This document shows, in pieces, positions 21,396-34,089 of a stretch of DNA of 64,000 nucleotides (positions are counted from its first letter, which is position 1; every line of letters starts with the position of its first letter). The DNA comes from Meghimatium bilineatum (Eukaryota; Mollusca; Gastropoda; Stylommatophora; Philomycidae). The DNA is taken from assembly GCA_034231615.1 (NCBI GenBank), contig CM067318.1, positions 37,109,382-37,173,381 on the forward strand, read 5' to 3'. The notes beneath the pieces were generated by a model. The model ran no database searches and was not told where the DNA came from. It was given only the letters and a program-made list of their open reading frames with translations. Both the position numbers and the translations under genes were made by a program.

Positions 21396-21710
21396 ATTCA
21401 GGGGTGAACTTTGTTATACTCCTTACAATATGTCCAGTATGTTGTGTGTACTAAAATTACGATTATAAATTAAACACAAAAATAACTTTAAATAAATTTG
21501 ATTAGCCTGTTCATAACCATTTCTTGCGGAACTCCAAGCTTCCTTTCGAGGAATCTTAGGGTTCTCCAGAAAAATATTTAAAAAAATAATGGTATCAACC
21601 ACTGGAATCCATATTTTCTATGCTATTGCAAATGTTTCGTTTGTGCGATTTGCGAATATCTCTCGATCTATAATTTAGTTGATGTAACATTATGTTCATT
21701 TATTTGTTTT

Positions 21711-21877
21711 TGTACACACACACACGCACGCACGCGCGCACGAACGCACACACACACAGATATATATATATATATACAATTCTAAAACGGAAACCATGAA
21801 GTTAAGCACACGCACGCACGCACGCACGCACCCACCCACGCACGCACGCACGCACGCACGCAAACACACACACATAC

Positions 21878-21905
<28 letters not shown>
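21711..21905. repeat. Compound microsatellites (CA, CACG, TA, GA)
   Basis: (CA)n, (CACG)n and (TA)n at 21711-21776; (CACG)n/(CACC)n, (CA)n and (GA)n at 21808-21906. Confidence 0.93.
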
Positions 21906-21908
<3 letters not shown>

Positions 21909-22048
21909 ATCGGCACAAACTTAATTTAGTGAAAGCATAGGTTACACACTCGTACGTCGCGGAGAGTCTTTTTTGTGTGGCATCGCTGGCTGAAACAGTA
22001 CACTACGAAAATTTTTTATAGTTTAATTAAAGAAATGTTCATTTTGAA

Positions 22049-22384
22049 TTGGTAACTTAAGCTCTTGGGTAAAAGGGTATGAGCTCATGGACCGCTGGAT
22101 TAGCATGGTAACTTAAGCTCTTGGGTAAAAGGGTATGAGCTCATAGACCGCTGGATTAGCATGGTAACTTAAGCTCTTGGGTAAAAGGGTATGAGCTCAT
22201 GGACCGCTGGATTAGCATGGTAACTTAAGCTCTTGGGTAAAAGGGTATGAGCTCATGGACCGCTGGATTAGCATGGTAACTTAAGCTCTTGGGTAAAAGG
22301 GTATGAGCTCATGGACCGCTGGATTAGCATGGTAACTTAAGCTCTTGGGTAAAAGGGTATGAGCTCATGGACCGCTGGATTAGC
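22049..22384. repeat. 56-bp minisatellite, 6 near-identical copies
   Basis: Unit contains TAACTTAAGCTCTTGGGTAA and GAGCTCATGGACCGCTGGAT. Copies differ at about one base, so the array is young. The second part of the unit matches the 3' end of the SINE-C family (52946-52985). Confidence 0.95.
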
Positions 22385-22564
22385 AACTAACTTCATCTTG
22401 ATATACATTTAAAAACAAAAAGGGGAAGCATATTCTATTTAGAATGTAATCACCAGCCAAGCATTTTTTGACTGTAGCCCACATCAAACATTTTTTGACT
22501 ATACTACCAGCAAATACTTTTGTTACTGTAGCCACCAGCAAACATTTTTTGACTATATTGATTT

Positions 22565-22700
22565 TCTAGGTAATATAAATAAGTTCAGTAATTTGGGATT
22601 GCTTTCTGAACGGTTCGGATGCAGAATTTCCTGCGGTGGGGTTTGAGCCCGGTACCTTGGCCGGCTAAGACACGTTCAGTATCCCCGCAGCCACTGAGCA
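22565..22700 (-). mobile_element. SINE-1 partial copy
   Basis: The minus strand has the SINE-1 body: GCCAAGGTACCGGGCTC (B-box region), CCGAACCGTTCAGAAAGCAA, ACTTATTTATATTACCTAGA. The tail and part of the head are missing or decayed. Confidence 0.8.
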
Positions 22701-22744
22701 GGACAAGTATAAATACAATTCTCTGAATATGTTCTCTGAATTAA

Positions 22745-22859
22745 TCATTCGTTCATTTTCTTGATTATTCCCGTGTTTTCCGTTGGTCAATATTTATATA
22801 CTTGGAATCGCATGCCAAAAATAGTCAAGATAACTCCAATTATATAAATAGTAACCAAT
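22745..22859 (+). repeat. Dispersed repeat X, left half
   Basis: GGTCAATATTTATATACTTG, GCATGCCAAAAATAGTC and TATATAAATAGTAACCAAT match 5998-6165 and 38630-38740. It is split here by the LINE-A insertion and resumes at 24239. Confidence 0.75.
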
Positions 22860-24228
<1,369 letters not shown>

Positions 24229-24238
24229 AGTAACCAAT

Positions 24239-24345
24239 GGAAAGCGTGACAATAAGAAAAACCTACCGAATAAAGGCCTGTTTACTTTTTCTAGTTGGGT
24301 CTTATAGTACCGTGGATGGTCACGATATAACCCATTCAAATATGA
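24239..24345 (+). repeat. Dispersed repeat X, right half
   Basis: Continues the sequence broken at 22859: GCGTGACAATAAG, then ACCTACCGAATAAAGGCCTG. The uninterrupted copy at 38630-38740 has AACGTACCGAATGAAGACCTG in this position. Confidence 0.65.
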
Positions 24346-24349
24346 GTAC

Positions 24350-25165
24350 CGTTAGTTTTATCATCATCATCAGGTGCCATGACGGTTGGCGTTGGCTGTC
24401 TTGGCTCTCCACAGCTCTTTGTCCACAGTATCAAGATCGTTGTTGCTTCTCTGCGGTGCCAGATTGCCAAACTGTCTAATATTTTCTCACGTTGTCGCCC
24501 TCTGTTGCCTTCAATTTGCCTGTTATGACTATGTTCTATAAACCTGCCTGTCTCATGATGTGGAAAAAAAATGAAGATTGTCTTTTTCTTATATTATTGA
24601 TTAAGGTCCGATTCGCATTTGACTCTTTCAACACTTCCACATTAGTTTTTCTTGCAGTCCATGTTATTCTCAGCATTCTTCTACAGAACCACATCTCTAC
24701 TGCCTCTAATTTCCACTTTCCAGTTTGTTTATTGTCCAAGACTCGCATCCATATGTTAGTATATGAGTTATATAGCACTGCAGAACTCTCTTTCTCACAC
24801 TCTAATGACAAGGTCATATTACACAGTATATTTTTCAATTTTCTGAATGTTTTTTTTGGTTGCCTGTCCTATTCTGCTTCTTATTTCTGTTGAACTTCTT
24901 CCATCTGCTGTAATCATGTACCTAAATATTTGAATTGGTGGACCTGTTTTAACACTATATCAGTCACTTTGATCTTGTAAGGTGTGGTATTTTGTTTCTT
25001 TGAAATAATCATTACCTATGTACTCTTTATATTTAGGAAGAGACCTTTCTCTTTACTTTATATGACTACTACATTAATTAAATCTTGAAGGTCTTCCTCA
25101 CTTTTTGCAATCAGAACAGTGTCATCCGCATATCTCAAATATTTATGTTATGTCCTCCCACTGAT
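24350..25165 (-). pseudogene. LINE-R 3' half, RT thumb to 3' end
   Basis: Minus strand from 25165: LRYADDTVLIAKSEEDLQDL (catalytic YADD), SKEKGLFLNI, HQFKYLGT and SRIGQ. Then KNILCNMTLSLECEK, WKLEAVEMWFCRRMLRITWT, ESNANRTLINNIRKRQSSF and HIMRQAGL. The terminal block (NIVITGKL, VESQDSQRQPSWHLMMMI with shifts) equals DRELWRAMTAYVSRHG in the copy at 33020. The 3' end is (TGA)n when read 5' to 3'. Stops and frameshifts are present. Confidence 0.88.
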
Positions 25166-25169
25166 AAAC

Positions 25170-25940
25170 TGTTAGTTTTAAAGTGCAGTTTTTTTTTTCT
25201 GTGGCGATTCATATTCACGTACATTAACGAAAACTAACAGTGTGTGTTGAAACTTGTTAAACACTTACACTTTTAATCATCAAATTAAAATTGTTGTAAG
25301 TTAAAATTAAATGGAATTATTTCATGCTGAGAAAAATGTACGTCCGTTGTGTATTCTTAAGTATCTTAATCCATTTTTAAAATGTATCTTACAGGGTAGA
25401 TCGTTACTTTACTTCTATAGAATTGGGTCAGCAGGGTGACGTTACTGTCCTGACTCGATAAAGGTTCGGAACTTGTGAACTAAAGAGTAGTTCTTAATTT
25501 GGTAGTGAATGATTTAGAGTGTATCCCATGTAAACCCCAAACCAGATTGCTAAAGGTAAACATCTGCTTTCCGGAGTCATTTTCGTGAATTTTCGACAGA
25601 AAAACGTATCCGAATTACATTATTTTGCGTCACTGCGAGAGGCTGCTTCCTGTTTTTCATTAGCTGGGGACACTTACATAGCATCGCGTTGTAACGCGCA
25701 ATATAGTAGTCAGGAGTAGTGTTTCTAACGATAAGTCACTAAAAGGCCTCCAAGAGAGAATGTTTACCTTTAGCTGTCTGGCTTATATCTCCAGACTAAT
25801 CTAGCATTGTCCCCAACCGATGTGTCAAATGTTTGGAATGTGTTTTTGCAGGGAGTCGCCAGTGCCGGTATTTTCGTGAATATACCTTTGCACATGTAGG
25901 GCGGTACATAAACATTTCCTTCTCCAGCTGATATCCTTTT
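25170..25940. other. No gene seen
   Basis: AT-rich DNA with no recognisable coding sequence or repeat. Confidence 0.5.
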
Positions 25941-25942
25941 AT

Positions 25943-26085
25943 GATCCCTTCAAGGCCAGATACATGGAACACAAACACTGCATATTTCCATATGCTTTTA
26001 TCTAGAAGTATTATATGTATCACACAAAACAATTGGGTCAAATGTCATGGACCGCTGGATCAGGAAACAACCAACCATCTACATT
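25943..26085 (+). mobile_element. SINE-C copy, diverged
   Basis: GGCCAGATACATGGAACACA at the head and ATTGGGTCAAATGTCATGGA, CCGCTGGATCAGGAAACAAC and CAACC at the tail, with the same order as 52851-52985. Several indels. Confidence 0.75.
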
Positions 26086-26089
26086 CTAC

Positions 26090-26930
26090 AAAGTTTCATC
26101 TTACATACATTCTACCTGCGCATTTTAACTGCAACGGACACTGTAAGCAGTTACAAACAATATAACTATTGAATGAATAGAGTTGACGTTTGTATTACTA
26201 TCACCACAAGTACTTCAAACAGAAATTGATTTTTTAAATGAACAGGCCTACAATTATTATTTATACCACAATTCTAATACTACCACTGACTATGTTACTA
26301 TAACAGGGGGCCCCGATCTCCACTTCTTGAGTTCACAATTCTAGTTTGTTGGTTGACAAGCATTCTTCTAAGCCTAGAGTAACGCTCATTTCAGGTAACG
26401 CCACATTTCAGGCCCAGTTCCGTTATATAGGACATGGGAAAAGGATCATCATACTCAATGCATATTGTATCTCGTAAGAAGTTCAATTTATCTAACTATC
26501 CATTGAACTTCGACACAGTAGCAGTGCAAGCCAGCCGATGTATCCTGTCATTGCCCTGAACACCTACATGACCAGCATGAAAATTAATATGTCATATTCC
26601 ATCTTATATCTCTCTACTGCGCCAAGCCACAATTCCTAACACTGTGCTAACATAACATGCATAGTTTTATAAACATATCCCATCATCAGCATATTTTACA
26701 ATACATTATCAATATTAATGACACTAAAACCACCACAGCCTCAACAAAAGTTACTTGGAACCATTTTCTTAGTTACCATATTCCTAATAAGGAACTTTGA
26801 AACTAAAATTATCCACACTTTCTTTAGGTAGCAGACTAGATTTGAATCAGGTCCGTTCAGCTAGCACCAATTCGCAATATGACTTGAGTCAACATTTTCT
26901 TCGAATTCTGTCACCCCACTTCTAAAAAAT
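26090..26930. other. No gene seen
   Basis: No coding support. GCAGACTAGATTTGAATCAG...TTCAGCTAGCACCAATTCG at 26828-26873 resembles 2693-2735, so it may be an old dispersed repeat. Confidence 0.45.
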
Positions 26931-26934
26931 AGTG

Positions 26935-27285
26935 GATTTTGGTGAAGATGTTCAATGTTTATCCACCCAAAAGACAATTACTACTATCTCGACAGAGCAG
27001 AGCAGGTTATTATCTTCCGTCCTCAGAACAGGACGCAACATATTAAACAGCCACTTAAATAGACTAAGATTGGTCCCATCACCTTTGTGCCCTTATCTGT
27101 GCACAGACCGCTGAACATATCCTGCAATACATTAAACCAGTTAAGGGAAGAACACTGGCCCACAGAGATGGATATCCACAGAAAGATGTATGGCAGAACT
27201 GAGGAGCTTTCAAATACAGCATCATTTATTAAGAAAACCGGACTTGCTGTGTAGACATGTCAAACTGCGAACGAGAAGAAGAAGA
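26935..27285 (+). pseudogene. LINE-J C-terminal fragment
   Basis: Reads YLDRAEQ-type sequence, then LRTGRNILNSHLNRLRLVPS, SPLCPYL and, in other frames, TAEHILQYI and SFIKKTGLAV, the stop equivalent to FIQETELQI at 4569. Ends GAACGAGAAGAAGAAGATT. Frameshifted. Confidence 0.75.
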
Positions 27286-27547
27286 TTAATACTAATTTCA
27301 TTATAATAATCTCATAATATTAACTTGGGAGATCGATACATAGACAACACACACCATGTCACAATTATACCTATATCAATTCCTTGAGGGGCACAAATAT
27401 TTAAACAGAAAACAAACACGGACCAATTAAGTCTTCTACAGGTCCATATTAATAGTGATTTAATACATATTTTGGAAGTATTACATGGTATATTTTCACG
27501 GGATACGATTGGTCAAATTATGAAAACCACCAATGTATTGTGACCCC

Positions 27548-27790
27548 GAAAGGGGAGGCAAAGAATAATGACACGTTTGTCTGCCAAGCATGTCGTAAGA
27601 GGTGAATTAATTAAGGAGGTTCTGGTGTGGAGTTTGCTGTCCCTTCCTATATAGTCAAAATAACGCAGAAGCCATGCTAAAGTCGGATGTGTCAGGACTA
27701 AAGGCGCAAATATCACAGCTAAGCTATAAATCATGACAACGCATATCATCTCCACAGTACATCATCCTGATCTGCACAAGTTCACAACGA
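27548..27790 (+). mobile_element. SINE-B copy (long type)
   Basis: GAAAGGGGAGGCAAAGAATA, GCATGTCGTAAGAGGTGAAT, GGTTCTGGTGTGGAG, AAGCCATGCTAAAGTCGGAT, AAGGCGCAAATATCACAGCT and ACATCATCCTGAT in order. Shows that the family has a 5' part of about 120 bp that the short copies lack. Confidence 0.75.
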
Positions 27791-28027
27791 AAGCTGAATT
27801 ACAAATTAGGAAAACGTGTTGTCTGAGGTTGCGAGACGAATTTGTGTCATATGAACGAACATGGTTTAAAATTTCGCCTGCTACCTTTGAATTTTTTCAA
27901 TAGTTCCTCGATGCTTCCTAATCATATTATATAACATTCTTTCTCAATATTATCATCAATAGTGCTGAAATCAAGCCATCCACCAACACCAGTCTTTCTA
28001 TCTATCTATTAGTTAAACCCATGTTGT

Positions 28028-28127
28028 NNNNNNNNNNNNNNNNNNNNNNNNNNNNNNNNNNNNNNNNNNNNNNNNNNNNNNNNNNNNNNNNNNNNNNNNN
28101 NNNNNNNNNNNNNNNNNNNNNNNNNNN
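28028..28127. other. Assembly gap (100 N)
   Basis: Exactly 100 N, a conventional placeholder for a gap of unknown size, directly before an (AT)n tract that probably broke the assembly. Confidence 0.99.
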
Positions 28128-28337
<210 letters not shown>

Positions 28338-28354
<17 letters not shown>

Positions 28355-28435
28355 TCCTATCTTCATTACTTCGGTCTTTTCTATATTTATCTTTATGTTA
28401 AAGGTTTGGCATGTTTGATATAATACTAACATCAG
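28338..28435 (-). pseudogene. LINE-B fragment
   Basis: The minus strand reads CQTFNIKINIEKTEVMKIGR and TERNT, closely matching HTFNMHIHIEKTEVMKIGRT in the copy at 41754-43120. Confidence 0.85.
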
Positions 28436-28439
28436 TGTT

Positions 28440-28950
28440 GCCATATTATCATAAATAACGCTGAAACCAAGCGATCCACCATCACCAGTGGATAAACCCA
28501 ATCATATTTCTGAATGAGTAAAAAACGTTACATTACATACCTAGTTTAACGCCTTGTAAAGCTTCCTCCATTCTCTTGTACATCCTAGAGGAAATCTGGG
28601 TGGTGCCGGGTAGTTTTCCCTGTCCCTTGGTTGTCTTGAACTTGTACACAACATTTTGTCACTGATCCACCACGAACAAAATTAAATTGCTTGATTTCTG
28701 TATTACACAGATGTGAACCACTTCTATCGTCTTTGATGTTTACAAAGAATTAATCTCTGTGTTACTAACTGCATGAATCATTGACCATATGAAAACACAC
28801 ATGGATTCTTGTATAAGTCCCGTCCGTCAGGATCGATACACGTGTCGATACTAGTTGCGTTGAAATTTACATAGTACTTCTGAAATGTAAAACAAACATC
28901 TTAGAATTAAAATAAATGATACATTCATAGATTTAGCTGCTCTATAAAAA
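28440..28950. other. No gene seen
   Basis: No supported coding sequence. TCAGTGTTGCCATATTATCA...GCTGAAACCAAGCGATCCACCATCACCAG at 28431-28491 resembles sequence before the gap (27945-27985), so a duplicated segment flanks the gap. Confidence 0.5.
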
Positions 28951-28954
28951 ACAA

Positions 28955-29272
28955 CCATTTATATACAAGATAAACGAAATGATACATTCATAGATTTAGC
29001 TGCTCTATAAAAACAACCATTTATATACAAGATAAACGAAATGATACATTCATAGATTTAGCTGATCTATATAAACAACCATTTATATACCACATAAACG
29101 AAATGATACATTCATAGATTTAGCTGCTCTATAAAAACAACCATTTATATACCAGATAAACGAAATGATTCATTCATAGATTTAGCTGCTCTATAAAAAC
29201 AACCATTTATATACCAGATAAACGAAATGATACATTCATAGATTTAGCTGATCTATATAAACAACCATTTAT
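28955..29272. repeat. About 61-bp minisatellite, 5 copies
   Basis: Units of AAATGATACATTCATAGATT, TAGCTGCTCTATAAAAACAA and CCATTTATATACCAGATAAACG. Few differences between copies. Confidence 0.95.
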
Positions 29273-29427
29273 AGGACCTATACCAAATTGTCAGTTTAAA
29301 AAGACAGTACATTTTAAGGTGAGGTACGCTCTTTCAACCGCAGACGCAAATCCAATTTGGTTATATGATAGCTTTTACAATAAACAATAATGAACCACAA
29401 CCTCCAAGCCATACAATGGATGAAAAA

Positions 29428-29648
29428 ATGAGATTGTCCGGCTCTGAGGCGGTGAGATATAGAGCGCGTCTCAGACAGCCGAGGTACTACGTTCAAAACC
29501 CGCTGCAGGTAACATAATTTGGACCGTTGAGAAAGCAATGACAACCTACTGGACGTGTGCAATATTGCTTATAAAATCAGTACAGCCCCCAAACATTGCT
29601 GAGATTATGGCTATGTCCTGAATACGATATGCTTGAAACTATGAGATT
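29428..29648 (+). mobile_element. SINE-1 copy with 8-bp target-site duplication
   Basis: Body 29436-29640 with GTCCGGCTCTGAGGCGGTGA at the head, decayed A and B boxes, TTGAGAAAGCAATGACAACC and a short 3' end. Exact ATGAGATT at 29428-29435 and 29641-29648. Confidence 0.82.
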
Positions 29649-29650
29649 AT

Positions 29651-29996
29651 GTGACGTCTTTTCGCTAAGATATTATCCTCGGACACAACACTCGGACATC
29701 TAAGATGTGACGTCTTGCATCGCTAAGATATCATCCTCGGACACAACACTCGGACATCTAAGATGTGACGTCTTGCATTGCTAAGATATCATCCTCGGAC
29801 AAAACACTCGGACATCTAAGATGTGACGTCTTGCATCGCTAAGATATCATCCTCGGACACAACACTCGGACATCTAAGATGTGACGTCTTGCATTGCTAA
29901 GATATTATCCTCGGACACAACACTCGGACATCTAAGATGTGACGTCTTGCATTGCTAAGATATTATCCTCGGACACAACACTCGGACATCTAAGAT
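29651..29996. repeat. 58-bp minisatellite, 6 copies
   Basis: Units of TGTGACGTCTTGCATTGCTA, AGATATTATCCTCGGACACA and ACACTCGGACATCTAAGA. It starts immediately after the SINE-1 target-site duplication. Confidence 0.96.
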
Positions 29997-29999
29997 GGC

Positions 30000-30578
30000 T
30001 TAGCCACGTAAAAAAAAAAAGTGAAACGAGCACATTCCGAAAGAAATACTCTTCATTATTCTCTCATCCGGTTGAAGGAAAATGAACTGACTAAATCATC
30101 TGCAATTCATCCATGAACGATTTTATGATCACTCCACATTTCTGGGGAAACATTGGCTGATGATCGTTCCGCATGGAGTATCCAAACGTCTGGTTGGGGG
30201 GGGGGTGGGTGGTTGACCTTGACAAAGAAGTTGGAAGACAAAAGTATACGGAAGACACACGCAACGTTCAAATAATATTTGTTGTGCGTATATGTTTTTT
30301 GTCCCTGTTAATTAAAATCGGCAGTCAGCCACTGGAGAGGCTGCTATTTGAGGGCTGCGTTGTTCACATGGAACTTTTAAACTGGTTTTCTTTCTGACCG
30401 CCTGTTAAGATACAATAGTCAGCATACTCATGTGTGGAGATAGGACATAGATTCGTTGTACAAAAACAGAAAACACACAGTATTAGACGTAATCAACTTT
30501 TCTACCGAACTTACATTACAAATGCTACAGACGAATTGAACGAATTTCCTATAGGGAACACAAGACTAATCTGTACGT
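30000..30578. other. No gene seen; G tract
   Basis: A G run at 30196-30205. The 74-codon frame from 30173 has no recognisable similarity. Confidence 0.5.
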
Positions 30579-30579
30579 A

Positions 30580-30790
30580 AGAAATAAAGTAGAGATTTAC
30601 GCAGATGTACAAGAACCATTGCTTTCAATAGTGAAACAACGAAAACTATTACATGGACAGACAACATCAAAGAATGGACAGGACAAGATATTTCCACACT
30701 CATCCGCATCGCTGAGGATATATGTCACTGGAGGACTCTGTATGGTGAAGCATCCAATCTGGTACCCCTAGGACCCTGAAGGGTTACGGG
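30580..30790 (+). pseudogene. LINE C-terminal fragment
   Basis: EPLLSIVKQRKLLHG, then in another frame TWTDNIKEWTGQDISTLIRI and AEDICHWRTL, then LVPLGP and the tail. This is the WxxNIKEWTGxxxxxLIRIAEDRxxWR end seen also at 32095-32262. Confidence 0.75.
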
Positions 30791-31100
30791 TTTATTGATT
30801 TATTTAATACAAGGTACAAGACGAATCAATATTTAGACTTAAAAAGCGTTGAGAATTGACTTCATTGTATTCGGTTACCCTTTATATAGTCCGTCCATCT
30901 CAGCGAAGCGGTACGTCGCTTGCCGAGAGCACCTCTCATCGCACGTACTCCGTAGCTTCAAGTGATAGTTATCAGGGTCTCCGAAAAACGTCCACTTTAT
31001 AAACAAGATGACGTCAGCCGGATTCGATCCAACGACCTCTTGAGCACAAATCAAACGTCGTAACCAATACGTCAGGGGGCTCCCATCAAAACTATTTTAC

Positions 31101-31256
31101 TTCTTCTTCTGCATTCATTCTCAAACTTCCACTGGATTTCTCTTGTAGCAAGGACAATGGTCCTACTATATTTCCAGCAGGATGTAGTCCAGAGGATGGG
31201 AATTCTTTGTATCGCCATTTTATTTGCTCCAATGGATCGACACATCCGTCTTCGGC
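31101..31256 (-). mobile_element. SINE-B copy (short type)
   Basis: The minus strand has CCGAAGACGGATGTGTCGAT, AAATAAAATGGCGATACAAA, ACTACATCCTGCTGGAAATA, GAGAATGAATGCAGAAGAAG. Confidence 0.85.
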
Positions 31257-31269
31257 ACGTTACGCATCC

Positions 31270-32090
31270 AAAAACAAGAATGTTAACATTAGGAAATCCA
31301 CAGAAGCCATGGCGTGTTATGGAAGAACAAACACAACGAATATTTAATAACACCAAGAACGAAGAAACAAAACAACCTGGTGGAAAGTAAACAGATATTT
31401 AAAAAAAACACAACAACGGATCATTCATTCCAATACAGGACCAATTCTTTTGTCATCATCACCATAAGAAGAAAGTTGTCATTCTGATTGGCATAGACGA
31501 TCACGAATCGCCAAAACTCGCCATGACTAGTGTTTGACAGAAGTTTCGCTGTTACATACTGTACAGAATATTCTACCTAGTGGCAGTCATATACTGTATA
31601 CGATGTAGTCGTCATCCCCGCCTTTTACTGCCGTTCTAAAACTATTCTTCCCACTTCTACCAATGTCATATTCAGGTGGTATTTATTATTTTGTGTTCAT
31701 TTCCTTTTTGGTCATATTATTTTTCTCACCCTGGCAACAGTCCCTCCGTTATTTTTTCCTAGACACGTAAATTCAAGAAGAATTGTAGAACTAATACGAA
31801 TGTTAGATGTTATATGTTTGTTGTTACTGAGGATACTTAAATACCTGTATGGGATGTTCGTTGTTGTTGTAATAGTCCTTGTCTAGATTATCCGTTCTCG
31901 GTGACTTGAGTGCACAGTTTGAATGTCTTGACAAAATCGCTTCTTTTCTGGAGATGCGATTGGTCAAGTACGGAAAAACCCGTGTACGAGTTGTTGTTTT
32001 TTTAAAGTGTAGTTTTTCTTTCCAATCCAACTATATCTTCTTTCTCTGAATCAGTTTCTGTAATGACATGTCTGGTCGTCATCACGTATA
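31270..32090. other. No gene seen
   Basis: No recognised coding sequence. Confidence 0.45.
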
Positions 32091-32094
32091 CTAG

Positions 32095-32262
32095 TACGAC
32101 GAGGTGGTAAGAAGAAGACATGGCTGGATAATATTAAAGAATGGACATAGGGTGATGTTTCCAAACTTATCAGGATGGTAGAGGTTAGAGATGAGTGGAG
32201 ATCTTTCTGCACCTTATGTCTCACTGTGACACCCCTGCGTTCCTGACGGGTTATGGGTTTAA
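32095..32262 (+). pseudogene. LINE C-terminal fragment
   Basis: RRGGKKKTWLDNIKEWT, GDVSKLIRMVEVRDEWRSF and VTPLRS, stop, RVMGLI. Same family as 30580-30790. Followed by an (ATT)n stretch. Confidence 0.8.
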
Positions 32263-32264
32263 TA

Positions 32265-33015
32265 TTATTATTACTTTTATTATTATGATTACTATTATTA
32301 TTATTATTATCATTAGTATTATTATTATACTAGTACATGTTATGTGATACTTCTGTTCCCCTGTTATTTTGTTTGATATGCATGGCCTGTGGTTGGTCTC
32401 ACTATCAGACCTCTGAGTTGGGGCAATGTAGACTGTCCTGATTTCTTGGTATAATTACATACGGTAGTTTACCCTTGCTTTCTAAATGGTTCTGGTAATA
32501 TAAAAATGTGTTCTTTGTGGGTTTTCAGGCCGAAACATGCTGTCTGAGCTTGTCCTTTGAAAATACTGTAGAGTTTTTCGATCGCTCGCCTTGGTTATCA
32601 GCAGTCCTATGTACTGGAGGAGTGAGACATCCTTATTAGAAGCTCTAAGTAATTAGTTAGTTATCCATTGGAGTAGCGCTGTCGTCTAAGCGGACTTTGG
32701 AAGCCATAAGTGAGTTAGACTTTTCTAGAGGCGAATCCTATATGCTCCAGTTAAGGAAGTGGCTGCCTTTCCTTTGCACACTTAAATTCTACCATAATAT
32801 GTTTTCTATAAGCAAGAAATATTTCTTGGTAATAATATAAACCTGAATGCAAATGTTCCTTTCAATCTAAGCAGTTTTTTTAAAGATAATAGCTTGATAC
32901 CGTGTTCATTAATTTGTAAGCAAACAGTAAACATTAAGTTTTTAACCGCGTTCTTGCGAGATTAAAAAAAACAACCGATAGCATATCCTATTTATCGACC
33001 CAGAATCTGTTTTTG
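32265..33015. other. No gene seen; (ATT)n stretch at 32265-32330
   Basis: Degenerate trinucleotide repeat after the LINE tail, then unremarkable DNA. Confidence 0.5.
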
Positions 33016-33019
33016 ACTT

Positions 33020-33262
33020 TTATCATCATTATCAGCTGCCATGCCGGCTGACGTAGGCGGTCATGGCTCTCCACAGCTCTCTGTCCACAGTATTATGTAT
33101 CAAGGTCGTTGTTGTTTCCTTGCCGTGCCAGGCTGTCAAACTGTCTAATGTTTTCTCACGTTGTCGCCCTCTGTCTCTGTTGCCTTCAATTTTGCCTGTT
33201 GTGACTATGTTCTTTAAACCTGCCTGTCTCATGAAGTGGCCACAAAAAGAAGATTGCCTTTT
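33020..33262 (-). pseudogene. LINE-R 3' end
   Basis: Minus strand open for 66 codons: MRQAGLKNIVTTGKIEGNRD, GRQREKTLDSLTAWHGKETT and DRELWRAMTAYVSRHGS, stop at 33032, then (TGA)n. Its upstream part is cut off by a SINE-1 insertion at 33284. Confidence 0.88.
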
Positions 33263-33283
33263 TCTTATATTGTTGATTATATT

Positions 33284-33412
33284 TTATAGGCAATATAAAT
33301 ATATTCAGCAGTTTGTCATTGTTTTCTGAACGGTCCGGATGCACAATTGCTGTGGATGGATTTGAAATCGGTACCCTGGCCGTCACTGACGAGCTCTGTA
33401 CCACGTCGAGAA
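33284..33412 (-). mobile_element. SINE-1 copy, decayed
   Basis: Minus-strand matches to the body (CCGGACCGTTCAGAAAACAA, TATTTATATTGCCTATAAAA) and to the promoter region (CGGCCAGGGTACCGATTTCA). Lies where the LINE-R match ends. Confidence 0.75.
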
Positions 33413-33413
33413 A

Positions 33414-33812
33414 GAGCTGGACTGTGTTTGTGGCCCGGTTTTATACATTACAGTGCTGATCCAGTGCCACATGGGCTTATGACCCTTGAACCAATGTCAT
33501 TGTGTGATATATGCATGTGTTTGTGAGCTGTTATTTTGTTCCATATAGGGTATTCTATTTACTTGGCCTCGGAGGGAGTAGCCTTTTTCTGCCGTCATCC
33601 AGTGCTGGACAATCAAAAAGAGTGCAGTCGACAGTTTGGTAGATAGGTGCACAGTTAGCACCCTGGGCTGTGGTGTGTGTATTATGTTCAGGTGATTGTT
33701 GAGCTGTATATATTATGGTCGAAATCAGAAGAAATACTCTGATATTTCTTCTCAGGAAGTTGTTGTAGTCGATGGTCTGATATATATGTATACATTTCTC
33801 TGCCAATATTTC
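33414..33812. other. No gene seen
   Basis: The 152-codon minus frame covering 33555-34013 runs antisense through SINE-2 and shows no similarity; treated as chance. Confidence 0.5.
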
Positions 33813-33813
33813 C

Positions 33814-34085
33814 TTGGGCCGCTTAGCGCAGTGGTTAGCACAATGGATTTGCATTTGTGTGGTCTTGGGTTCCTTCCTCAGTTGGGGCGGAAATGTTTGT
33901 AAGACCGCAACGGCTCCCGTGTGGACCCAGCCATAATGAAATACCGGATCAATCCCGGAAGTAAAGACTGCGAGGGAGACGATATGGCTACCAACCTCAT
34001 ATAGCATAGTCACTGAAATTTGAGATCGCTACCATATCACACCCCTACATCAGATCAATGCTAAGGGTTACCTTTACTTTACATT
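33814..34085 (+). mobile_element. SINE-2, tRNA-derived
   Basis: Begins GGGCCGCTTAGCGCAGTGGT. A box TAGCGCAGTGG at 33824-33834 is a perfect TRGYNNANNGG, and GGTTCCTTCC at 33868-33877 is a near B box, so the head is tRNA-like. The body contains AAATACCGGATCAATCCCGG and the end is GGGTTACCTTTACTTTAC. Only one copy is seen in this window. Confidence 0.78.
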
Positions 34086-34089
34086 TTAT

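Noticed and set aside
33555..34013. 152-codon minus-strand ORF
   Set aside because: Runs antisense across a tRNA-derived SINE and shows no domain or splice context.
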